DNA of 12,500 nt from Penaeus vannamei (Eukaryota > Arthropoda > Malacostraca > Decapoda > Penaeidae): the NCBI RefSeq assembly GCF_042767895.1, contig NC_091589.1, positions 1,582,588 to 1,595,087 of the forward strand, in the 5' to 3' direction. This document shows, piece after piece, positions 1 to 8,314 of the stretch (its first letter is position 1; every line of letters begins with the position of its first letter). The notes under the pieces were generated by a model. It saw nothing but the letters and a program-made list of their open reading frames with translations, was not told the DNA's origin and did no database searches. The translations under genes were made by a program, and so were the position numbers.

Positions 1-641
1 GGACGCAGAATTCTACTGAGCATTTATGAGTGCTATTCAACATTTTGCCAGAGACGAGGAAATGGAGAGGACGAGGTGGACGCGTTTTCTGTGATGGAGT
101 CGAGACATTGACGTTTTCTGTGATGGCGGTTTGGTTAAGAAGGATGAAAAGTTATAGTCTCAGTGATGGAATTGAAAAAAGAGGAACTATTGTTGTTGTG
201 TGGAACTATGAACAATATTGTGAATGAACAGAATAGGAAGTGAAGTGTAGACAACAGAAAAAAAAACACGAGAAGACGACAAAAACGTTTTCTTTCATGC
301 ATTACAGAAAATGGGCTTCACTAGAAAACGTTTTACAGTATGAGAAGTAGAGATGTTTGGCAGTTTGAATACGCCTGTTACAAAGTATGAAGAAAAAGCG
401 TCGTTAGGACCATGTAACCAGACTATTCAGCACAAGACAGTGGTGACGGTTATACGATTCCTTGCGAACAGAGCGACGGGCAGAAGGTGCTTCCTTCTAG
501 GAGTAAGGATGTCTCGGTGGCAAGTTGTCATGGTGAATTTATATGCAGTATATTCCAATCATAATTACAGTGTTGCTTTTTGTACTTTTTTTCTCTAACC
601 AAATACAAGGAAGTATGGTTAACCTCAGTAATATATGAGTC

Positions 642-644
<3 letters not shown>
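1..644. other. Unassigned non-coding sequence
   Basis: I see no supportable gene. Two short open frames occur (30-227 and 353-598, plus strand), but their products show no family motif, no splice context and no codon pattern that sets them apart from chance. There is a small purine-rich patch around 225-300. No recognised repeat was found. Confidence 0.5.

Positions 645-718
<74 letters not shown>
645..718. repeat. (AT)n microsatellite
   Basis: A perfect AT dinucleotide run of about 74 bp (37 copies). Such long pure runs are unstable and are typical of this window's simple-repeat load. Confidence 0.97.
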
Positions 719-721
<3 letters not shown>

Positions 722-1250
722 GTGAACCCCAGCATGCCTAAAATTACAGGTGTTGCATTTATGATATGCGAGTTGAATATGATATGAATTGTGGGACGGC
801 TGTTGGCGAGGACTTGTAAGCTTTATCCTAACGGGTAAGATGAGGCTGTTAGTGTACTACTATGTAGGAAGTGAGAGAGAGAAGTTGACCCGCGTGGTCT
901 AGGACGGGGCCCTCAGATAGCTAAGCAGCAGGTCAGATTAGGTTCTATGTCATGAGATGGGAGGTCAGGAATCGGCGATGATGATAGTTCAGGCTATTAT
1001 AAAACGAGGTAAGAGGTGACGTGATGAAATGTATTCGTTAACACTGATACGAGAGAGAGAGAGTGAGGTGGATGTGTGTCTGAGGAGGTCTAGAAGAGGT
1101 CTGACTTCTTGGCTGGAGGAAAAGGAGACAGTAGCCTTGTAAGACAGCAAGACAGGACTTATCCTTAAATCTCTGTCTTATTACCCACATGCTCAGTGTT
1201 GTACATAGTCGTGTATAGAAACCAAGATTAATACAGTCCCCCCTCCCACC
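719..1250. other. Unassigned sequence with purine-rich patches
   Basis: There is no gene I can support. A short GAGA patch lies near 870-885, and a GAGAGAGAGAGTGAGG patch near 1051-1070 is followed by a repeat of AGGAGGTCTAGAAGAGGTCT character. The minus-strand open frame at 1038-1334 is low complexity and carries no domain. Confidence 0.45.
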
Positions 1251-1300
1251 ATCTGTCCCCCCCCCCCACACACACACACTCCCACTCTCCTTTTTTTTTA
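1251..1300. repeat. Poly-C / (CA)n / poly-T compound microsatellite
   Basis: A run of C (about 1257-1267) leads into CACACACACA and then a T run (about 1291-1300). It is low-complexity DNA with no coding support. Confidence 0.9.
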
Positions 1301-2238
1301 ATAACTGAACCTTTATTAATGAATATACGATCAATTTTATGCATTAAAGACTTGAGTGTAATGTACACTTATTTATGAGTTTTTTTTCTTTTGTTTACTT
1401 GACTTCTCCAGTTTGTGTGATACAAAAAAAGATGCAAGAAAATGATATAAAAATCTTGCGTGCGGAAGAGGAGCTCAACTACCAAACACAAGACATAGGA
1501 GTTTGGACCTTAGAGAGTAGCCGCGTAAGACCTATAATCCCAGATCTTGTCCTCCGTCAGTATTTTCGTCAGCGTCTTATCCAACTTTACCTTATCGTTA
1601 TTGTCCCTTGTATTATATTGCACTCATTGTTAACTGTCTTATTGTTTTCTATAATTTATTGAAGTCATCTGCGTAAGATGTGATTGGCTGCTTTTTTCTT
1701 TCTTTCTTTTCTTCTCTTACTTTCCTCTCCATTATTCATCATCATCATTTTAGCATTGATTAACTATGAATCTGTTATTATTTCGAACTATATATATATG
1801 TATATATATATGTTTATGTATGTATATGTGTATATATACAGGTTCTAGACTAACCACTATGATAAAGAAAACGGGGAAAAAAGTTTAAAAGGAGGTATTT
1901 TCAAAAAGATTTTATTCACAAATCTTTTAATGTATTGATAAATCCTCCTCGTAAGATGAGAAGTGACATCACACGCCCTCACTTCCTGCTCTAAATCTGA
2001 ACATTGTTAATTATTGATATCTTGATGTTTCTGTTTTTTTTTTTTTTTTACATTTAGATAATCCGTGTTGAAGAATCCATTTTTCTTTCACATTTGAAAT
2101 TTCTGTTGTTTTTTCTTCTTTCTCTAATTTCCAACATGTCTTCCAAGAAATGATATAAAGTTATACCGCCGTTTTATTATATTTTATCTTCTCAATTTCT
2201 TCTAACATATTTTATTATGCTTTCTCTATCACCAAGGG
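1301..2238. other. AT-rich unassigned sequence with short TA/TG microsatellite
   Basis: The stretch is AT-rich, with a TATATG-type microsatellite at about 1791-1842 and a T run near 2034-2049. The plus-strand open frame at 1375-1662 (95 codons) has a hydrophobic end but no recognisable domain, and it lies in unstructured AT-rich DNA, so I do not call it a gene. The opening CTTCTCCAG at about 1402-1410 resembles a splice acceptor, but no partner exon was found. Confidence 0.45.
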
Positions 2239-2400
2239 TTGTATTATAATCCTTCAAATGTATTTTTATTGTTGTTATTATTATTATTATTATTTATGCA
2301 TCTTTTTTCACAACGGTTGTATAAATCTCCCACTGTATTATTAAAATTATCTTTTATTTCTTTCTCTAACACCCTTTCTTCACAATGGTTGTATAATCTT
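2239..2400. repeat. Poly(TTA) stretch and T-rich low complexity
   Basis: A TTA/TTATTA trinucleotide run is visible at about 2270-2296 inside T-rich DNA. The plus-strand open frame here is a poly-Leu artefact of that run. Confidence 0.8.
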
Positions 2401-3185
2401 TCTTGTGTACCCTTTTCCACTTAATATCCAATCCCCTTCTCTATTTATCCAATCTTTATCCACCTCCCTTCTCTGTTATCCAATTCCTGTCCAGTCTTAC
2501 CAGTCTGTGAATTCAGTTCTCTCCGTTTATCCAGTTTATATCCAATCACTCTTTCTTTCTCTGTATAATCCCTTTTTATCCAATCTTCTGTATTTATTCA
2601 CTCTATATCCAATCCCTCTCTCTCTCTGTTTATTCACTCTATATCCAATCCCTCTCTCTCTCTGTTTATTCACTCTATATCCAATCCCTCTCTCTCTGTG
2701 TATCCATTCTCTGTGCCCAATCCCCTCTCCCTTATCTGTTTATCTAATCATATGCATCCAATCTCTGTGTATTCACTCTATGTGTCTCTTCTCTACCAAA
2801 TCTGTCCAATCGTCTTCTCTAAGTATCCAATCTCTACCGAATCTTCTCTGAGTATCCAATCCTTTAATCGTTTCTATGTATCTAATCTCTGGTTATCCAA
2901 TCTTTAATCGTCTCTATGTATCCACTTTTTAATCTTGTCTCAGTATCCATTCTTTACCCAATCTTCTCTCAGTATCCAATCTCTTAACCTTCTCTCTGTC
3001 TCCAATCCTTAATCGTCTCCTTTGTATCCAATCTCTAATCTTCTCTCTGTATCCTATCCATACTCGTCTCTTATGTACCCAATCTTTATTCTTCTCTCTG
3101 TATCCTATCCATACTCGTCTCTTATGTACCCAATCCCTTCCCAATCTTCTCTCCGTATCCAATCTCTTCCCAATCCTCATCACTT
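2400..3185. repeat. TATCCAATC-type minisatellite, about 0.8 kb
   Basis: Pyrimidine-rich tandem repeats are built on TATCCAATC plus TTCTCTCTG, with units of about 30-36 bp that have diverged. Two younger sub-expansions stand out. At about 2592-2700 a 36 bp unit (TTTATTCACTCTATATCCAA plus a CT run) occurs three times. At about 3030-3135 a roughly 60 bp unit containing ATCCTATCCATACTCGTCTC occurs twice. Open frames on both strands (for example 2405-2851 plus and 2929-3510 minus) are products of the repeat and not genes. Confidence 0.9.
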
Positions 3186-3287
3186 CCGGTGCGAGCGTCT
3201 GGAGAGCTGAAGGTGCCATGTAACTAGAGTCAATCTTAATAAAACAAAATGTCCGTAGGTGTGGAGTTTTATTTATGGCATTTTCCT

Positions 3288-3342
3288 TGTTTTTTTTTTT
3301 TTTGTTTTTTTTTTTTTTTGGTTTTGGGGGGGGGGGGGGGTT
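3288..3342. repeat. Poly-T / poly-G homopolymer cluster
   Basis: Two long T runs separated by a single G are followed by TTGG and a run of about 16 G (3325-3340). The strand asymmetry and run lengths make base-count errors likely here. Confidence 0.95.
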
Positions 3343-3348
3343 GGTGTC

Positions 3349-3516
3349 TTGGTAATGATGAGAAAGGATGTAGTTTTTATTTATTTTTTTGTGTGTCTTG
3401 ATAATGATAAGAATGATTATTATTATTTTTTTTTTTTTTGATAAAGTTAAGAAAGGATTTTTTTTTTGTATAATTCGTTTTTGTGTTGATAATGATAAGA
3501 AAGGATGCAATTTATA

Positions 3517-3570
<54 letters not shown>

Positions 3571-3600
3571 ATTTGTGTCTTGATAATGATAAGAAAGGCT
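3349..3600 (+). repeat. Diverged GATAATGATAAGAAAGG tandem repeat with internal (AT)n
   Basis: The motif GTCTTGATAATGATAAGAAAGG recurs in diverged form at about 3345, 3395, 3438, 3484 and 3577, spaced roughly 45-50 bp apart except for the last interval. That last interval is lengthened by a TA microsatellite (about 3511-3571). This suggests an old tandem array in which a T run and a TA run expanded inside the units. Confidence 0.75.
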
Positions 3601-4186
3601 AAAATCTGCTCCTTATTTCATTGAGTGATGAAATTAATGACGATTATATTCTGTAATAATATGAATATGATAATGATTTAGACTATGATTAATGATTTCA
3701 TTGCAAAGAACGGGTCCCATGCAAGATAGAAATGTCAAAATTATAATTATAATTATGCTAGCATATCAACAATTGTAATGATTATGACATCACTAATGAT
3801 AGCAGTAATAACTAATAAGAGGAATTATATTAATAATATTAGTAATGACAACATAATTATAAAAATACTCATGATAACGAAAAAGATAGTGGAATCAACT
3901 ATATTGCGATAATAATGAAATAATATACATGATGATGATGCAAGATAAGAAAAAAGAAAGAAGAAGAAAAAAAACAGATATCTAAAATAATTTGATAAAT
4001 AAAAAAAACGGCTTTGGAGTCATTTTTGTGATGGCACAATTATGCAAAAATCTGATTTACGGGTTTAACTAAATCACAATTACTCGGAAGTTGCATTGGT
4101 CATTTTTCTTTAATCTTCCAGAGATAAAGCGATACAGTTGTTTCTAATTGCAGTTTATCTATCTATTATTTTTTTTCGTTTTTTGT
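3601..4186. other. AT-rich non-coding sequence, no gene seen
   Basis: The stretch is strongly AT-rich with many ATAATAAT-like words and stops in every frame. A purine patch lies at about 3950-3975. I see no conserved element. Confidence 0.6.
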
Positions 4187-4242
4187 TTGAGTGAGTAAGC
4201 GAGTGTGTGTGTGAGTGATAGAGCAAGTGAGTGAGTGTATGC
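4187..4242. repeat. Imperfect (GAGT)/(GT)n microsatellite
   Basis: Interleaved GAGTGAGTAAGCGAGTG, GTGTGTGTGAGTG and AAGTGAGTGAGTG form a degenerate tetranucleotide repeat. Confidence 0.85.
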
Positions 4243-4356
4243 GTTTTCGTTCCTATTATGCTGTAAAGATTATATTTACCATTCTTAACTATTACTATTT
4301 ATGGCCAAAGCAAATAAAACTTTAAAGTACAAAATACAAACAGTGAAACAGACGAT

Positions 4357-4392
4357 GACACAAAACACATCGATACAGTACTTCCTTTTATT
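4357..4392 (-). terminator. Candidate poly(A) signal with GU-rich downstream element
   Basis: On the minus strand AATAAA lies at 4392-4387. About 18 nt further on comes TGTGTTTTGTGTC (4369-4357), the expected arrangement for a metazoan 3'-end processing site. It is about 1.84 kb downstream of the esterase stop codon on the same strand. It could therefore end that transcript, which would then carry a LINE fragment in its 3' UTR. It could equally belong to nothing, because AT-rich DNA makes AATAAA by chance. Confidence 0.3.
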
Positions 4393-4505
4393 AACAGAGT
4401 TACAAAGTATATTGCAAATACATCATTGGTTTACAGCCATTTAGAATATTACACATCAACAACGACAACGGCAACAATTATGAAGTTGAAAGAATTTCTG
4501 TTCCG

Positions 4506-4712
4506 GTGTACCAGCCCAGACTATACCCCGCCCAGAATACACCCAGTATTCCAGCCCAGAATACATCCAGTATACCAGGCCAGACTATACCACCGCCCAG
4601 AACGCACCCGGTAAACCAGGCCAGACTATACCCCCGCCCAGAATACACCCAGTATACCAGGCCAGACTATTCCCCCGTCCAGAGCACACCCAGTATACCA
4701 GGCCAGACTATA
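4506..4712. repeat. 41 bp minisatellite, about five copies
   Basis: The units start CCAGGCCAGACTATACC and end CCCAGTATA. Full copies begin near 4510, 4576, 4617 and 4658, one short copy near 4552, and the last copy is cut at 4712 where the LINE tail begins. The period of 41 is not a multiple of three and the frame rotates, so the Pro/Tyr-rich open frames across it are artefacts. Confidence 0.9.
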
Positions 4713-5422
4713 CATCATCATCATCATCATCATCAAGGGGGCTGACGCCGACGGGGGCGCATAGCCGCACCCACCCTTCGCTTCCACCTACGAGGATCCC
4801 TCATGGCTCGACGCCAGGCAGGGACTCGGCCCATCTCTAGTTCTTCACGGCAGGTTTGGTCGATCTGCCCAAGCCACGACTTCCACGGTCGTCCCACAGG
4901 CCTCCTCCACCCAGGGTTGTCTCGAACATAGACGACCTGATGGGCAGGATCATCCTGAGGAAAGCGAGCCAGGTGGCCGTATAGCCTGAGTTGGCGATCA
5001 CGGATTGTGCAGATAACAGGTCCTGTGCCAGTCGCACGGTGCAGCCGTTGGTTGGACACTTGGTCCCGCCAACAGTACCCCATGATCCGGCACAAGGACC
5101 TATTACAAAAGGCATCAAGACGAGCCTCCAAGGCACAGGACAATGTCCAGGTTTCGCTACCGTATAGCAAAACTGGCATTATCAGGGCCTTGAAAACCCG
5201 TAGCTTGGTCCTTCTGCACAGGTACCGACATCTCCAAATACTCTTGTTGAGAGAGTTCATGACCCCTGCTGCCAGGCCAATCCGTCTGCTGACTTCATGG
5301 TCTGACAGCCCAGAGTTATGAACTACACTACCAAGGTATGTAAAGCTCTCTGTGACTTCAATGTCCTCGCCGCAAGCACGTACCGACTGAACAGGTTCTC
5401 CTAACAAGTCCCCAAATGGTCT
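4713..5422 (-). mobile_element. 5'-truncated RTE-type non-LTR retrotransposon, 3' end
   Basis: The minus strand holds one uninterrupted frame from 5422 to a TGA stop at 4735-4733 (229 codons). It encodes the region after the reverse-transcriptase palm: FTYLGSVV near residue 28, then LLYGSETWTLS, then RLYGHLARFP, and an Arg/Pro-rich end. These are the usual post-RT landmarks of RTE/BovB-like LINE proteins in arthropods. There is no in-frame ATG near the start. The endonuclease and RT domains are missing, and a stop (TAA, 5425-5423) lies just upstream, as expected for 5' truncation at about 5418. The element ends in a (TGA)n tail at 4735-4713 that overlaps the stop codon. It is dead as a transposon, but the lack of frameshifts suggests a fairly recent insertion. 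I see no clear target-site duplication. Confidence 0.9.
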
Positions 5423-5624
5423 TATTTTAGGCTAAGCCGTTTTATACCCGGGGTATAAGCTAGGCTTGGCTAGAATATACTCCCTAAGCCAGAAAATACC
5501 TTTTACGTTTTGCGTGTAACAAATATATCGCTATATTACCAAACGATAATAAGTGGCTATGACGAAGCAATACCTTGATATAAATAAATTGTTCGCCATA
5601 AAATCCACAAGTGACACAGATACA
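5423..5624. other. Unassigned spacer between LINE fragment and pyrimidine tract
   Basis: No gene is seen. A short palindrome, TTATACC-CGG-GGTATAA, lies at about 5441-5457. The stretch is otherwise plain AT-rich sequence. Confidence 0.5.
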
Positions 5625-6233
5625 TTCCTACCCATTCCTTCTCCCTTCTCCTCCTTCATCTTCCCTCTCCCTGTTTCCTTTCTGTTTCTCTTCCCCCATT
5701 TATCCTTTTCCTTGTTTCTCTTTTCCTGTTCTTCTATCCCTTCTCTCGATTTCTTTTTTTCTCTTTTTCCTTATCTCCGTCTTCTCCCTAACTCCTTCTA
5801 TTCTCTTTATTTTCCTCTTCCCTCTTTATCCTTCTTTCTTCTTCCTTCTTCTCCTCCCTCGCCCTCAGTTCTCTTCCTTTCTTCTCTATCCCTTCTTCCC
5901 TTTCCCTTCTTTCTCTTTTTTCGATTCCTCCACCTCCTTTCTCTATGCTTCTTCCTCCAACCCCCTTTCCCTCCTCCCCCTCCTCCTCCCTTAATTCCTC
6001 CCCCTTTCTCAGACCTTCTCCCTCCCTCCCCCTCCTTCCTTTACTCCCCTCTCCCCCTTTCATCCCCCTCCCTCCTACCCCATCATCCCTTTTCTCTTCC
6101 TCTTCCATCCTCCTTCCCTCAACCCCCTACCCCATAACCCCTCCTCTCCCTCAACCCCCCTTCCCTCCTCCCTCCCTCAACCCCCTTCTCTCCTCTCCCT
6201 CCCTCCCTCAACCCCCCTCCCCCCACCCACCCC
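5625..6233. repeat. Polypyrimidine tract directly after the esterase stop
   Basis: About 600 bp is almost only C and T on the plus strand: TTCC/TCTT-rich at the left, and CCCTCC/CAACCCCC-rich at the right (about 6110-6233, where CCCTCAACCCCC recurs). On the minus strand this is a G/A-rich tract that starts immediately after the esterase TGA, so it would be 3' UTR. A minus AATAAA (5811-5806) lies inside it. The Ser/Pro-rich and Glu/Arg-rich open frames across it are compositional. Confidence 0.92.
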
Positions 6234-6398
6234 TCACCCCCGACAACCGAAAAGCAATTCGAACAAACCCGAAGGGGATTCCCCGCAGGAGGAAGACCCT
6301 TGCCCCGCCCACTTCGGCTTCCAGGGGGCGGGGCTGAAGGGCTCCCGGTGGAGGATGTGGTTCCTCAGGGTCGGCAGGCTCCTCCAGAAGGCGTAGGT
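6234..6398 (-). CDS. Carboxylesterase-like, last coding exon and stop
   Basis: The acceptor is CCAAAACAG ending at 6399, and the exon enters in phase 0. It encodes TYAFWRSLPTLRNHILHREP, matching the closing alpha-helix of the esterase fold (xxFWxxLP), followed by a tail of about 34 residues that is Ser/Gly/Pro-rich and ends FELLFGCRG before TGA at 6236-6234. The tail has no long hydrophobic stretch, so neither a membrane anchor nor a GPI signal is evident. The tail is not family-conserved to my eye. A slightly different true stop is possible if the run of C/G bases here contains an error. Confidence 0.85.
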   Translation of the reverse strand, partial: TYAFWRSLPTLRNHILHREPFSPAPWKPKWAGQGSSSCGESPSGLFELLFGCRG

Positions 6399-8265
6399 CT
6401 GTTTTGGAGAGAGAGGGAGAGAGAGGGAGAGGGAGAGAGAGAGAGGGAGGGAGAGAGAAAGAGAGAGAGAGGGAGGGATAGAGGGAGGAAGAGAGGGAGA
6501 GGGAGGGAGGGAGAGAGAGGGAGGGAGAGGGAGGGAGGGAGAGGGAGAGAGGGAGAGAGAGGGAGGGAGAGAGAGAGAGGGAGAGAGAGAGAGAAAGAGA
6601 GGGAGGGAGGGAGAGAGGAAAGGTTAGAGAGTGTGTATATGTATATATATAAAAATCAAAAATAAAACAAGAATCAAAAAAATTAAATTACAAAAAAAAA
6701 AAAAGAAAGAAAAATAAAAAGAACCAAATATTACCCGAGCGTTCCCATCCTGGAGCATCGCGGGCGCGGGCGTGAGGCTGAGGTAGGGCGGGGTGGGCGA
6801 GCACGCGGGCGCCCACACGAAGCCGAGGAAAGGGTCGGGCGTCGGGAATCTGTGGGCGGAGGAGGACACGAAGTCGGGGATAAAGGTAACACATTCGTAG
6901 AGAAACGACGTCCTAAGCCACAGAATAATTTTATAGATTAGCCAGTTAGTTGCAGTTACCGTCTCTTACCCCTTTATCTCCTCTCCTTGTCTCAATTTCT
7001 TTCTCCTGACCCCAGTATGAAGCCAGTACTTACAGCTGTTACCGTCTCCTACCCCTTGCCGCAGTTTCTTTCTTGCAGCAATTTTGACCCCAGCATGAAG
7101 CCAGTACTTACGGTTAACGGAGAGGGGGCACGAACCCGGGACCGTGTGACTGCAAAGCCACTGCTCTACCACTGGGCTATGCCACTTCCCACCCCAACTT
7201 TCCCTCCCCTCCCCCATCCCCCTTATTTACTCCTCCCTTCCCCCCGTCCCCCTTTTTTACCCCTCCCCTCCCACCGTCCCCCTTCTTTACCCCTCCCCTC
7301 CCCCTTTCCCCTTCTTTACCCCTCCCTTCCCCCATCCCCCTTATTTATCCTTCACCTCCCCCATCCCCCTTTTTTACCCCTCCCCTTCCCCTATCCCCCT
7401 TATTTACCCCTCCCCTTCCCCTATCCCCCTTATTTACCCCTCCCCACCCCCGTCCCCCTTCTTTACCCCTCCCCTTCCCCTATCCCCCTTATTTACCCCT
7501 CCCCTTCCCCTATCCCCCTTATTTACCCCTCCCCTCCCCCCGTCCCCCTTCTTTACCCCTCCCCTCCCCCCGTCCCCCTTCTATACGACTCCTCTCCCCC
7601 CGTCCCCCTTTTTTTACCCTTTCCCTCCCCCCATCCCCCTTTTTACCCCTCCCCTCCCCCCGTCCCCCTTCTTTACCCCTCCCCTCCCCCCGTCCCCCTT
7701 CTTTACCCCTCCCCTCCCCCCATCCCCCGTATTTACCCCTCCCCTCCCTTCCCCCCGTCCCCCTTATTTACCCCTCCCTTCCCCCCGTCCCCCTTTTAAC
7801 CGTCCCCCCCATTTTTTACCCCTCCCCTCCCCCTGTCCCCCTTATTTACCCCTCCCCTCCCCCCATCCCCCTTACCTCTTACCCCCCTCCCCCCGTCCCC
7901 CTTACCTCTTACCCCCCTTACCCCTTACCCTGTCGAGGCGAAGTTGGTCCACAGCCGCACCATGATGCTGCTTAGGCGTTGGTCCACCTTGGCCGCCAGG
8001 GTTGGGAAGGTCGTCCTTGAGGTCGTCCTTGAGGTCGTGTTCGAGCCTAGATCTGCACGGAAGAGGTACTTCAGGTCGTCGCCATTACCGACCCCTGCCA
8101 ATGAAAAAAAGAAAAAAAAGAAGAAAAAGAAAAAGAAAATTGGTCATGTTAAAGCCATCATAATTATTATTGTTGTTATCATCATTATTTCGTCATTATC
8201 ATAACTTTTAATCATATTCGATATATTGTTCATGTTTCTATTTCTAATCGTATCTGTCAACCTGT

Positions 8266-8314
<49 letters not shown>

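Noticed and set aside
1375..1662. 95-codon plus-strand frame with a hydrophobic C-terminus and an upstream CTTCTCCAG acceptor-like word
   Set aside because: No recognisable domain, no partner exon or donor, and AT-rich surroundings where frames of this length occur by chance.
2929..3510. 193-codon minus-strand frame with repeated DWVHKRRVWIGYREK-like segments
   Set aside because: It translates the TATCCAATC minisatellite and adjacent T runs. The pseudo-repeats follow the DNA period.
4713..4735. Seven-His stretch followed by QGG on the plus strand, like an engineered His tag
   Set aside because: It is the reverse reading of the LINE's (TGA)n tail. Nothing else points to vector sequence.
5553..6337. 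Long Ser/Phe/Pro-rich frames on plus and a Glu/Arg-rich frame on minus
   Set aside because: They are products of the polypyrimidine tract; several frames are open at once, as expected of low complexity.
7119..7190. Possible functional tRNA gene on the minus strand
   Set aside because: The anticodon loop comes out at six nucleotides, the B box is imperfect, and a duplicated non-tRNA body follows. A SINE head explains it better.
6987..7799. 270-codon Pro/Ser/Leu-rich plus-strand frame
   Set aside because: It starts in the SINE and runs through the 31 bp C-rich array. The composition is entirely that of the repeat, and it is antisense to the esterase introns and exons.
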